Source: Bryobacterales bacterium
GTDB lineage: Bacteria; Acidobacteriota; Terriglobia; Bryobacterales; Bryobacteraceae
Direction: 5' to 3'
NCBI GenBank assembly: GCA_016716385.1
Contig: JADJWL010000004.1
Span: 248,001 to 312,000, forward strand
DNA length: 64,000 bases
Under the pieces are notes generated by a model. The model was not told where the DNA came from, did no database searches, and saw nothing but the letters and a program-made list of their open reading frames with translations. Each line of letters begins with the position of its first letter. Position 1 is the stretch's first letter. The translations under genes were made by a program, and so were the position numbers. This document shows positions 32,669 through 42,200 of this stretch, piece by piece.

Positions 32669-34021
32669 CTACTCGCTCGCGCCCGCCTCTTCCGGTTCCA
32701 GCTTTTCGATCTTGACCCGGGCGATCCGGTTGCGCTCCATCTCGAGAACTGTGTACCGCCTGCCCTCGTATTCCGCGTTCGCGCCCGCTTCCGGGATGCA
32801 GCCGAAACGCTGCAGCAGGAACCCGGCGAGTGTCTCAAAGCCCGCGTCCACCGGAATCTCGATGCCGTAGCGCATCTCCAGATCGCGGATGTTGATCGTT
32901 CCCTCCAGTTCCAGGTAGCTGGCGTCCGCGAGCGGCGCTTCGAAGGGCTGCGCGTCGTACTCGTCCTCAATCTCGCCGACGATCTGTTCCAGTACGTCTT
33001 CCACCGTCACCAGTCCCACAATGGTGCCGAACTCGTCGACCACCATGGCCATGTGTGCGCCGTTGCGGAACTGTTCCAGCAGTTGCGTGAGAGGCTTGGT
33101 CTCCGGCACGACGATGAGGCGCCGCATGATGTGGTCCACACGGAACTCCGGGGGGCGGCGTCCGGCCGCCATCGTGGCCCGTCGCTCGGCCCACACCACC
33201 GGCAGGTCCTTCGCGTACAGCACCCCCACAATATTTTCCGGGCTCCCTTCGTAGACCGGAAGCCGCGAGTGCTGTTCGCGAATCATCGTGCGCAGCAGAT
33301 CGTCGAGGCTCGCGGTGCGCGGCACCGACACGATTTCGTGCCGCGGCACCATCACTTCCCGCACGAGGAGCTTGTCGAAGTCGAGGACGTTGTGGATCAT
33401 GTCCTCCTGCCTCTCCGGGAGCAGTCCGGACCCACGGCTCAGGCTGACAACGACTTTCAATTCCTCCGCTGAATGCCCGCCCGAAGCCTCGCCGCGCAGC
33501 CCCAGGACTTTCGACACGAACAGGCTCGTGCGTTCAATGGCGCGCACGAACGGTTCACTGATCCGGTAGAAGACGAGCAGCACTGGCGCCACGACAGTTG
33601 CGATGCGGTCGGCGCGTTCGATCGCCAGGTTCTTAGGCACGACCTCACCGAGGACTACGTGGGCGAATGTCATCGTCGAGAACGCCAGGAAGAACGCCAA
33701 CCCCCGCAGGACGGGTTCACTGACGTAGTCCAGAGCCGGCGCGAACCACTGCGTGAACAGCAGGAAGATGCTGTCTTCGCCCGCCCAGCCAAGCCCAAGG
33801 CTGGACAACGTCACACCGACCTGCACCACCGAGAGCAGGCGCTCGGGATTATCGAGCAGTTGGAGCGCGGCGACAGCGCCCTTGTTGCCGTCGGCGGCCA
33901 GTTGCCGCAGACGGGAGCCGCGGACTGTCAGGAGGCCGACTTCCGCTCCGGCGAAGAATGCGTTCGACGCCAGAATGAACGCCAACAGAACGAAACGCAG
34001 AGTGAATGAAACGTCGGCCAT
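32669..34021 (-). CDS. CNNM/CorC-type membrane protein (HlyC family) with CBS pair
   Basis: Membrane protein of 450 residues. An N-terminal DUF21 domain with about four transmembrane helices (FVLLAFILASNAFFAGAEVG first) is followed by two CBS domains (about 205-330: VMVPRHEIVSV, GVLYAKDLPVV, MVVDEFGTIVGLVTVEDVLEQ) and a C-terminal CorC_HlyC domain (YLELEGTINIRDLEMRYG). Bacterial CNNM homologues are Mg2+ (or Co2+) transporters regulated by ATP at the CBS pair; 'haemolysin' is historical. The ATG lies 108 bases from the divergent penicillin-acylase start. Confidence 0.92.
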   Translation of the reverse strand: MADVSFTLRFVLLAFILASNAFFAGAEVGLLTVRGSRLRQLAADGNKGAVAALQLLDNPERLLSVVQVGVTLSSLGLGWAGEDSIFLLFTQWFAPALDYVSEPVLRGLAFFLAFSTMTFAHVVLGEVVPKNLAIERADRIATVVAPVLLVFYRISEPFVRAIERTSLFVSKVLGLRGEASGGHSAEELKVVVSLSRGSGLLPERQEDMIHNVLDFDKLLVREVMVPRHEIVSVPRTASLDDLLRTMIREQHSRLPVYEGSPENIVGVLYAKDLPVVWAERRATMAAGRRPPEFRVDHIMRRLIVVPETKPLTQLLEQFRNGAHMAMVVDEFGTIVGLVTVEDVLEQIVGEIEDEYDAQPFEAPLADASYLELEGTINIRDLEMRYGIEIPVDAGFETLAGFLLQRFGCIPEAGANAEYEGRRYTVLEMERNRIARVKIEKLEPEEAGASE

Positions 34022-34116
34022 GTCAGAAAGCCGGACCGGCCGAGGCGCGTTGCATCATCGATTCTCGGATTCTAGCGCAGTTGCGGCGAATCGGGGTTCG
34101 CGGGAGAGTGCGTTGC

Positions 34117-34122
34117 TACAAT
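34117..34122 (+). promoter_or_regulatory. -10 hexamer TACAAT giving a leaderless penicillin-acylase transcript
   Basis: TACAAT ends exactly 7 bases before the G of the chosen GTG start, so transcription should begin on the start codon. No Shine-Dalgarno is present for this GTG. Confidence 0.45.
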
Positions 34123-34128
34123 CGGTTG

Positions 34129-36336
34129 GTGCTTGCCCGGCGGCTGCTCCTGGTGATGAATGTCCTGTTGGCGGGCGCCATTCTCATCGCGGTCCTGGCG
34201 GTGTACTGGTGGGGCGTGCGTCCGCTGCCCCAGCGGTCCGGCAGGATGCACGCGGCAATCGGGAGCCCGGGCAAGATCGTCTATGGCCCGCGGGGCGTCC
34301 CGCGGATCACGGCCGGTTCGGAAGAGGATCTCGCTTTCCTGCAGGGCTTCGCCACGGCCCAGGAACGCTTCTGGCAGATGGACATGCTGCGGCGCCTGAC
34401 GGCCGGCGAGCTCGCCGAGATCGTCGGCCCTGCGGCTCTCGAATCGGACCGCGAGATGCGCGTGCTCCGCATGCGGCGCATGTCCGAGGAGGCGGTCCGC
34501 GCCATGACGGCGGGCGATCTGCGTCTGCTCGCGGCTTACGCCCGCGGCGTGAATCACTACCTGGAGCAGAACCGCGGCAAACTGCCGCTCGAGTTCGCTG
34601 TCATCGGCTACGAACCGCGGCACTGGCGGGTAGCGGACTCCGTCCTCATCGGCCTTCAGATGCTCCACGTCCTCACCTCCGGCTGGCAGAACGAAGCACG
34701 GCGCCACGAGATGCTGCAGGAGGGCGATCCGGTGCTGGTCGACTTTCTGTTCCCCGTCCGCACCGGCCCGGACGTCGCTCCTGGCTCCAATGCCTGGGCT
34801 GTTTCGGGTTCGCGCACCGCCTCCGGACGCGCCGCCATGGCCAATGACATGCATCTGCAACACGCTCTGCCGAACCTGTGGTACGTGGCGGAACTCGAGA
34901 CCAGCGACGGCTTACACGCCGCCGGCGTGACGCTTCCCGGTCTGCCCGGCGTGATCGTGGGTCACAACGAGCAGATCGCCTGGGGCATCACCAATCTCCA
35001 TTTCGACGTCCAGGATCTCGTCCAGGAGCCTTTCGATCCTCGAACCGGCATTCATGGCGCAGCCGGCGCGCGGCGGCAGGCGCAGGCGGAACGCGAAATC
35101 ATCCTGGTGAAAGGGCAGAAGCCGGTGGAACTGACCGTGTGGGTCACCGGGTACGGTCCCATCGTCGGGACGAGCGGCACCGAAGCCTGGAGCCTACGCT
35201 GGGCTGCGGCTCAACCCGGGTCGTTCCAATTCCCTTTTTTCGAATTGAACCGGGCCCGCAACTGGGAGGAATTCCGCAGTGCACTCTCCCGCCTCACGGG
35301 ACCCGCATCGAACTTTGTGTACGCCGACGCCGGTGGCAACATCGGATACCAGGCCGCCGGACGTCTTCCGGTCCGGCAGGGCTGCGACGGAACCCTGCCC
35401 GCGCCGCCGGACTGCCAGTGGAGCGGCTTCATCCCATTCGAGGATCTGCCCTCCTCGTTGAATCCGGAATCCGGGCTGATCGTAAGCGCGAACCAGAACC
35501 CGTTTCCTGAGGACTACAAGTATCCCGTCAACGGCTTCTTTACCGCGCATTTCCGCGCAACCCAGATCCGCCAGCGCCTCGGAGCCCGCACCGGCTGGAC
35601 TCCGGATGAGATGGTCGCGCTGCAGAAAGACGTCTACTCCGCCTTCGGGCACCTCCTCGCGCGTTCGATCGTAGCCGCCTGTGAGCGGCAAAATTCACGA
35701 GACTTGGAAGAGGCGGTCAACCTGCTGCGCGCCTGGGATGGCCAGATGGAGCAGGACAGACCGCAGGCCGTGCTGGTGGCGCTTGCCGAACGCCACCTCC
35801 TGAAGGCCGTCACAGACAAGGCGGCGCCGGGCAAAGGTCTGCTCTACAGATCGTACATGTCGAGCGCCGTACTCGAGAAGTTGCTGAGGGAGAGGCCGGA
35901 AGGCTGGTTCAAGGATTTCGACGGGCTCCTGGTGACCGTCCTGCGGGACGCGATTGAGGAAGGCGCGAGGATTGAGGGCGCAACCCTCAGCCGCTGGCGG
36001 TACGGCCGGTTCCTGCCGTACGCGTTGCAGCATCCGGTCGGAGGGCGGCTGCCCCTCGTTGGGACGTACTTCAACATCGGTCCGCTGCCCGGCAGCGGAT
36101 CGAGCACCACCATCAAGCAGTTTTCTCGGCAGATGGGACCGTCGATGCGATTCGTGGCCGAGCCCGGAAACTGGGAGGCGACGCGACTCAACCTTCCCGT
36201 CGGTCAGTCCGGGCACGTCCTATCCAGGCACTACAAGGACCAGTGGCAAGCCCACTATCAGGGCACGAGCTTTCCCCTGCCATTCGGCGGCAAGGAAACG
36301 GCTGGGGGTCTGGAAGTCATTCCCGAGCGGGATTGA
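34129..36336 (+). CDS. Penicillin acylase family (Ntn) hydrolase
   Basis: Periplasmic or membrane-anchored N-terminal nucleophile hydrolase of about 735 residues, made as a precursor that self-cleaves. An N-terminal transmembrane segment (LLLVMNVLLAGAILIAVLAVYWW) precedes the alpha chain (GPRGVPRITAGSEEDLAFLQGF ... AQERFWQMD). The autocleavage and nucleophile site is PGSNAWAVSG, where the Ser becomes residue 1 of the beta chain; GVTLPGLPGVIVGHNEQIAWGITN and NFVYADAGGNIGYQAAG follow. Substrates range from beta-lactams to acyl-homoserine lactones and cannot be read from sequence. GTG start chosen from the TACAAT spacing; an ATG nine codons later is an alternative. Confidence 0.9.
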   Translation: MLARRLLLVMNVLLAGAILIAVLAVYWWGVRPLPQRSGRMHAAIGSPGKIVYGPRGVPRITAGSEEDLAFLQGFATAQERFWQMDMLRRLTAGELAEIVGPAALESDREMRVLRMRRMSEEAVRAMTAGDLRLLAAYARGVNHYLEQNRGKLPLEFAVIGYEPRHWRVADSVLIGLQMLHVLTSGWQNEARRHEMLQEGDPVLVDFLFPVRTGPDVAPGSNAWAVSGSRTASGRAAMANDMHLQHALPNLWYVAELETSDGLHAAGVTLPGLPGVIVGHNEQIAWGITNLHFDVQDLVQEPFDPRTGIHGAAGARRQAQAEREIILVKGQKPVELTVWVTGYGPIVGTSGTEAWSLRWAAAQPGSFQFPFFELNRARNWEEFRSALSRLTGPASNFVYADAGGNIGYQAAGRLPVRQGCDGTLPAPPDCQWSGFIPFEDLPSSLNPESGLIVSANQNPFPEDYKYPVNGFFTAHFRATQIRQRLGARTGWTPDEMVALQKDVYSAFGHLLARSIVAACERQNSRDLEEAVNLLRAWDGQMEQDRPQAVLVALAERHLLKAVTDKAAPGKGLLYRSYMSSAVLEKLLRERPEGWFKDFDGLLVTVLRDAIEEGARIEGATLSRWRYGRFLPYALQHPVGGRLPLVGTYFNIGPLPGSGSSTTIKQFSRQMGPSMRFVAEPGNWEATRLNLPVGQSGHVLSRHYKDQWQAHYQGTSFPLPFGGKETAGGLEVIPERD

Positions 36337-36339
36337 CGC

Positions 36340-36561
36340 TCAACTGACGGCCTCTCTCTGCGCCAGCATCTTCAGCATCAGTAAATCGATGTGGCGAAAC
36401 GTCGGAACCGGAATGTCTGCTTCGGTTTCGTCCTGGGCGAACTGCTCGCGCACCAGCACCCGTAGTTCTTCGACAGACAGACCCAGCATCCCCGCTGCCT
36501 CGTCTTCGTTGTACTCCGTCTTGCCCGCTTCCCAGGGAATCATAGCCCGCTGTAACTCCAT
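36340..36561 (-). CDS. Small protein with MerR/excisionase-like helix-turn-helix
   Basis: About 73 residues. The central stretch EDEAAGMLGLSVEELRVLVREQF reads like the DNA-binding helix-turn-helix of MerR/excisionase-type small regulators ('x-x-AA-x-L-G-[IL]-S-x-x-x-[IL]-x-x-L'). The C-terminal half (PVPTFRHIDLLMLKMLAQ) is helical. Regulatory target unknown. Start chosen as the ATG compatible with a TACAAT hexamer (36572-36577, minus strand); an ATG two codons earlier would lie at or before the predicted transcript start. It converges on penicillin acylase, stops 3 bases apart, and follows the CPBP protease gene on the same strand after about 100 bases in the opposite direction of reading. 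Confidence 0.6.
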   Translation of the reverse strand: MELQRAMIPWEAGKTEYNEDEAAGMLGLSVEELRVLVREQFAQDETEADIPVPTFRHIDLLMLKMLAQREAVS

Positions 36562-36657
36562 GCTCATAGGCATTGTAGAAGGGACAGGGCGGACGCCCAA
36601 TCGGGCAGAGTACCTAAATGAGGAGGGGCCTTGCCTGACGGATCCAGTACCGGTTGG

Positions 36658-37644
36658 CTACCGGACCACGACGAAAAACGTCTTCCAGATCACATTGACC
36701 AGCGCATGCGTTACCATGGCCGCCCGGACACCGCCTCCGGCAAGATAGGCTTTGCCATAGAACCAACCGGCAAGCGCGGCGACGATGGCGAACCGCCAGT
36801 TCGGAAACTCGCGTGACCAGAGGTGCGCCACGCCGAACAGGATCGAGCTCAGCATCAGTGCCGCCGCCGGTTTGCGGGTCCACTCGGTCAGCCATGGAAG
36901 CAGGAGTCCCCTGAAGAAGAACTCTTCAGCGAGCGCGACGACCCACAGCATTCCGGCGAATACCAGCGGGGCGCGCCAGAGCGCGGCCGTCGAAGGCTCA
37001 AAGCGGACAAACCCGATCCCGACGGACACGGGCAGCAGGACGAACACAGCCAAGGCAAACCAACGGAGTCCGGTCCGCCACTCGGCGGCGCTGGGCCAGA
37101 ACCCGAAACCGGTGCCGCGCACCTCGCGGATCAGAAGGAAGACAAGCAATGCATGCCGGATCAGCATTAACTGGCCGAGAAACTCGAGCGACGGGACCGA
37201 AGGGTGCGGCGAGACGTACACGAAGCCGAAGAAGCCGCTGAGCCGGACCCACACAAGCAGCACCAGGATCGCAATGTCGGAGACCCAGGTCGGTGGCCGG
37301 TAGACATACCAGAATGGAAGGAATGCTCCCAAAAGAACCAATCGCAGGAACGAATCGGTGACAAAGACTCCGGTGCCGAGACTATAGACGCAGTAGGGCA
37401 GGACAGCGGTGGCCGCCATGGCCACCGAAAGCGCCGTGACGCTGAGCCTCTCGCTCAACTGCTCACGTAACCGTGGAAACGCGGCCACGAGGTAGAAAGC
37501 GAATTCGAGGAGACAAGCCGCAACGATGGGCCAGGCGATCCCGGCCGGGATCTCACGTTGCGCGGCCTGCCAATGCCCTGCGGCGGCCAGGACCACCCAT
37601 CCAAGCAGGACGGTGACGGCGTAAGAGCGCGGGATCGCCGTCAT
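36658..37644 (-). CDS. CPBP-family intramembrane glutamic protease
   Basis: Polytopic membrane protease of 328 residues with about eight transmembrane helices. The C-terminal half holds all CPBP (CAAX protease/bacteriocin-processing, Rce1-like) motifs: AEEFFFRGLLLPWL (Glu-Glu and Arg), SSILFGVAHLW (His) and VTHALVNVIW (His and Asn). Bacterial members process lipoprotein-like or bacteriocin peptides or are immunity proteins; no substrate gene is adjacent. The start codon overlaps the stop of the MBL gene by 4 bases, so the two form an operon. Confidence 0.9.
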   Translation of the reverse strand: MTAIPRSYAVTVLLGWVVLAAAGHWQAAQREIPAGIAWPIVAACLLEFAFYLVAAFPRLREQLSERLSVTALSVAMAATAVLPYCVYSLGTGVFVTDSFLRLVLLGAFLPFWYVYRPPTWVSDIAILVLLVWVRLSGFFGFVYVSPHPSVPSLEFLGQLMLIRHALLVFLLIREVRGTGFGFWPSAAEWRTGLRWFALAVFVLLPVSVGIGFVRFEPSTAALWRAPLVFAGMLWVVALAEEFFFRGLLLPWLTEWTRKPAAALMLSSILFGVAHLWSREFPNWRFAIVAALAGWFYGKAYLAGGGVRAAMVTHALVNVIWKTFFVVVR

Positions 37645-38513
37645 CCGATCAGCTCGATCCGTTCGCCCTCCTGCGCAAAGGTCACCTCAAGCGGCGCCTG
37701 GCCGAGTTGGCGGCGAATAGCTGCCAGTTGGCAATCGAGAAAGGCATCGTCGTGATCGGGGTCGTGATGGAACACCGTCAGTTTGCGGACGCCGGCGGCC
37801 AAGGCGTCCGCCACAGCATCTTCATAGGTGCCGTGGCCCCAGCCGCGCCGGGAGGGGTATTCTTCACTGGTGTACTGCGCTTCGCGGATCAGAACGTCGG
37901 CACCGCGCGTGAATTCGAGCGCCGCGCGGTCGAGCGCGAGGTTCTCCGGCGTGGGCCCCAGTGCCCTGGCCCAAGGTTCATGATCGCTCATGTACACCAC
38001 AACCTTGCCCCGGTATTCGAGCCGGAAGGCGGAGCAGCCTCCCGGATGGTTCATGGCATGGGTCCGGACAGTCATTTCGCCCAATCGCAACTCAGGCGCC
38101 AGACGATGAAAACGGATGTCCGCCGGCAAGTCCCGAAAGATCACCGGGAAGTGTGGCGCTTCCATCAACTTCAGGAAGGGCTCGGCGACCGTGTGCTGGC
38201 CGTTTCCTGACTGAACCGTATCTGCCAGGTAGATGTCCATGTGGACCCCCGCCTGGTAGGCAGGGCGGAAGAAGGGGAAGCCTCCCAGGTGATCCATGTG
38301 TGGATGGCTGATGAGCAGATCGACCCGGCGGACGGACTCCTGCTCGAGGCAGTTGCCCAGCAGGCGGATCCCAGTGCCGGCATCCACAACCAGCACCCGC
38401 GTGCCATAGCGGACCTCGACGCAGGCGGTGTTGCCGCCGTAGCGGACCGTCCCTTGACCCGGCGTGGCGACAGAACCCCGGGTTCCCCAGAAGCGCAGCC
38501 AATACTCCGACAC
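37641..38513 (-). CDS. MBL-fold metallo-hydrolase
   Basis: Cytoplasmic metallo-beta-lactamase-fold hydrolase of 290 residues (no signal peptide). The metal site HPHMDHLGGFPFF fits H-x-H-x-D-H; later ligands are the His in AMNHPGG, the Asp in YMSDHEP and the His in VFHHDPDHDD. Opening LRFWGTRGSVATPG with GTVRYGGNTACVEV is typical of a subgroup often annotated as beta-lactamase-domain or phosphodiesterase-like (RNase Z/phnP side of the fold). Exact substrate unknown. Upstream partner of the CPBP protease by a 4-base overlap; 6 bases downstream of a DUF1080 gene, so a three-gene operon is likely. Confidence 0.88.
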   Translation of the reverse strand: MSEYWLRFWGTRGSVATPGQGTVRYGGNTACVEVRYGTRVLVVDAGTGIRLLGNCLEQESVRRVDLLISHPHMDHLGGFPFFRPAYQAGVHMDIYLADTVQSGNGQHTVAEPFLKLMEAPHFPVIFRDLPADIRFHRLAPELRLGEMTVRTHAMNHPGGCSAFRLEYRGKVVVYMSDHEPWARALGPTPENLALDRAALEFTRGADVLIREAQYTSEEYPSRRGWGHGTYEDAVADALAAGVRKLTVFHHDPDHDDAFLDCQLAAIRRQLGQAPLEVTFAQEGERIELIG

Positions 38514-38519
38514 GTCACC

Positions 38520-39158
38520 TCACGGCAGTTCCTTGACGCGAATCCGGCGAAAGTCCACGTGAGTCCCGTGTCCGAGAAATCCGATATGCCCCGATGTCCG
38601 GCTCAGGCCGGGATGCTTGGCAAGCAACTCCGGATCCCGCACGCTGCCCAAGTCTGCGTCAAGAATCTTCGTTCCATTCAAAGTGACCGTAATCCGCCGA
38701 CCGTCGGCGATGATCTCCTGCTCGTTCCACTCGCCGGTGGCCCGCAGATATCCGGTCCTGGCGGGAAAGACGTGGTAGATGGAGCCGTGGACCTGCCAGG
38801 GCTTCAGCTTGCCCCGATATGTCGGGCCGTCGTTGTCGATGACCTGAATCTCCATGCCTGAGTACGCGACATCGCCGGCCAACGGGCTGCGGATGCCAAT
38901 GCCGTTGTTCGACCCCTCGCGCAGGCGGAACTCCAGACGCAAGACAAAGTTGGCGTACTCCTTGACGGTAAACAAGTTACCCCCGCCATCCGCGGGACAG
39001 ACCAGCATCCCGTCCTGGGCGACGTACCCCGGGCCCTTCCCCTTGACCAACTGCCACCCCTCGAGGTCACGGCCGTTGAACAGAGGCTGAAATCCGGGTT
39101 CCGCATCGGCTGCCGGCAGTGCCTGCGCCATCAGGAGGATAGCTAATCCGATCCACAT
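38520..39158 (-). CDS. DUF1080 exported protein
   Basis: Exported protein of 212 residues. Signal peptide MWIGLAILLMAQALPAADA, then a DUF1080 concanavalin-like domain: FQPLFNGRDLEGWQLV, YVAQDGMLVCP, NFVLRLEFRLREGSNNGIGIRSP, SGMEIQVIDNDG, GHIGFLGHGTHVDFRRIRVKEL. Shorter and more canonical than the other DUF1080 protein of the window. Candidate sugar-binding or 3-keto-glycoside-active protein. ATG chosen because the signal peptide begins there; a GTG six codons upstream is possible. Divergent from the TonB-receptor gene. Confidence 0.88.
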   Translation of the reverse strand: MWIGLAILLMAQALPAADAEPGFQPLFNGRDLEGWQLVKGKGPGYVAQDGMLVCPADGGGNLFTVKEYANFVLRLEFRLREGSNNGIGIRSPLAGDVAYSGMEIQVIDNDGPTYRGKLKPWQVHGSIYHVFPARTGYLRATGEWNEQEIIADGRRITVTLNGTKILDADLGSVRDPELLAKHPGLSRTSGHIGFLGHGTHVDFRRIRVKELP

Positions 39159-39248
39159 TTGACCCAAGTGTACCACCGGTCCTCTCCCTCGCCTTATCCC
39201 TCTGGTTTATCGGCGGATTCGCCGGGAAGCTCCATGCCCGTGGCCTGT

Positions 39249-39254
39249 TATAAT
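39249..39254 (+). promoter_or_regulatory. TATAAT -10 hexamer of the TonB-receptor promoter
   Basis: Perfect TATAAT 21 bases before the receptor ATG; predicted leader about 15 bases. No good -35 and no strong ribosome site. Confidence 0.5.
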
Positions 39255-39275
39255 CCGGGAAAGTTGTCTCCCCAA

Positions 39276-42200
39276 ATGCAGCTGCCGCGACTTTGGCTGG
39301 CCCTGCTGGTTCCCTGTGCACTTGGCGCGCAAGTCACCGGCACTCTCGCCGGCTCTGTCGCCGACGCGTCGGAATCCGTCGTCCCTGGGGTCCGGGTGAC
39401 CGCGTTCAACGAGGGTACCGGGGAGAAGCGGGAGACCGAGACCAATGGCGCCGGCCAGTTCGCGCTGGGATTCCTCCAACCGGGCGTCTACACCATCGAG
39501 TTCACCGCGCCCGGTTTCAATCCTGCCCGCACCCGCGCCGTCCTGAACGTGAGTGAGCGCGCAGCTGTCAACATTGTTCTGCAGCCGGCTGTGGTGGCGG
39601 AGACGGTCATCGTCACCGCTGAGGCTCCAGGGCTCCTGCAGACCGAGACTGCGACCCTCGGCCGGGTCGTAGATCAGCGCACCATGCAGCAACTGCCGCT
39701 CGCGACCCGGAACTTCACCCAGTTGCTGGCGCTCTCTCCCGGCACCGCGGCGCCCCTAAATGACGCATCGGCGCTCGGCCGTGGAACTCAGAACCTTTCG
39801 GCCGGCGGCATGCGCCGGGTCTCGAACAGCATCCGCATCGATGGCCTGGATGTGATCAACATCCACACCAACAGCTCCGTCGAGAACACGCAGTCATCCA
39901 ACGGCGTCATGATCCCTTCACCCGAGGCGATCCAGGAGTTCAAGGTCCAGACCAGCCTCTACGACGCCCAGCACGGGCGCAGCGGCGGCGCCAACGTGAA
40001 TCTCGTGACCCGTTCCGGCGGGAACCGCTGGCACGGCGCGCTGTTCGAGTTCTTCCGCAACGAGAAGCTCAACGCCAACGATTTCTTCTTCAACCGCAAT
40101 GGCCAGCCCCGCGCGATGTTGAAGCAGAATCAATTCGGGGGGACACTCGGTGGACCTGTCGCGAAGGACCGTACATTCTTCTTCGTTTCCTACCAGGGAA
40201 CCCGCCAGCGGAACGGTTTAACCGGATCCCGCACCATCACCCTGCCCGCACTCGGCGAGAATCGCAGCCGCGCGGACCTCGGCGCCACGTTTGCGGGCCT
40301 GACCGGCGTTCGGGGCGGTGTTTCGGTAGCGCCCGACGGTTCGAACCTCAACCCGGTGGCGCTCGCCGTGCTCAACTACCGGACGGCGGATGGCTCCTAC
40401 CTGATTCCGTCCCCGCAAACGGGTTCCGCCACGGGGAACTTCTCCGTCTCGCTGCCCGCCACCTACACCGAGGACCAGGGCAGCTTCAGCTTCGATCATT
40501 CCCTGACGGCCCGGAACCGGCTGACCGTGCGTGGCTTCGTTACCGAGCAACCGCAGGTCCGGCCGTTTCAACTGGCGAATGTGCCTGGCTTCGGCGTCAC
40601 CCAGGACTTCCACGGGAAGTTCCTCAGCCTTACCGACGTCCATGCCTTCACGTCGTCCCTCGTGAACGAGTTCCGTGCGGGCGCCACGCGGACCGGCGGC
40701 AAGGTGATCCCGCAGACGATCGTCCGCACGGACGAGATCGGGATGGCGCGCTTCAACGCGGAAACGTTCCCGGACATCCCTGACATCAACGTGGGCGGGG
40801 CTTTCCGCATCGGCTACTCGGTCGACGCCGACCAGGCCGGGATGCAGAACATCGTGCAGCTTGCCGATACGGTCTCCTGGTCCCGGACCCGCCATCAGGT
40901 GCGCGCCGGTTTCGAACTGCGCCAGTATCAGAGCAACTACTTCAACAACAACCGGGCCCGCGGGGCGATCGCATTCCAATCCTTCGCCGACTTCCTCCTC
41001 GGCCGCCCGGCTGGTTCTGTGGCTCAAGGCGGCACTGGCACCAACTTCAGCAATCTCAATACGTCCAGCGTTGCCAGCGGCGTCGTCCAGCGCGACGACC
41101 GCCTCACCGACACGGCGCTTTTCATCCAGGACGATTGGAAGATCACGCCAAGGTTGACGCTCAATTTCGGGCTCCGTTGGGAGTTCCTCGGATTCACCGT
41201 CGACAAGCGGGGCCGCAATGGCAACTTCTATCCGCACCTTTACGCACCGCCGCCCCCAGGCGGGACAACGTCCGCCGGATTTGTCCAGTCGCGGAACGCC
41301 GAGCGGAAGACGCCGGGCCTGCCTGAGGTCCACCCGACGATGCTTGACGGCGACCGCTGGAACAACTTCGCACCACGCGCCGGATTCGCCTACCGGGTGA
41401 GCGACCGCCTCGCCCTCCGCGGCGGCTATGGGATGTTTCATGACCGGCTCTCGAACCAGGTTGGGCTGCGCGCGGCGCTGGCGCCGCCCAACTACCTGCG
41501 GATCAACCTTTCAGGCGCGGATACGGCTCCCTACAGCCTCCAGAACCCGTTCCCGGTCCTGCCGCAGCGTGATGAATTCCCGATTGTGCCGCTGCTCGGG
41601 GCGCCGCCGTACACGGTCACGAATCCCGCGGTGGCGATGAACGCGATCGACCCCGGTCTGCGCACGCCCTACGTCCAGCAGTACGCCTTGAACCTCCAAT
41701 ACCAGTTGCACTCCTTTCTGATCGAAGCCGGATATGCCGGCAGCAAGGGCGTCAGCCTCCCATCGGAACGTTTGATCAACCAGGCGCTGCTGGCCTCGCC
41801 GGAGGCGCCCATCAACGGAGTCACGACCAATACCGCAGCGAACGCCGTCCAGCGGACCCCGTTCCTCGGGTTCTCGCCGCAGGGCCTGGTCTGGGTCGAA
41901 ACCGCGACCGATTCCCGCTACAATTCCCTGCAGTTCAGCGTGACGAAGCGCCTCAGCCGCGGCCTGCAGTTCCTCGCCGGGTATACGTTCTCCAAGTCGC
42001 TCGACAACAACTCCGGCAACCCAACGCAGCTTCTCGATGGCATCAGCGGCGATCAGCTCAACCCAGCCCAAGCTAAGGGACTCTCGGAGTTCGACATTCC
42101 CCACCGCGTGGTCACCAGCTTCGTCTTCGATCTCCCGGACTGGACACGGGGACGGTGGAGCCGGGTCTTCGGGGGCTGGCAGACCGCGGGCGTCGTGACG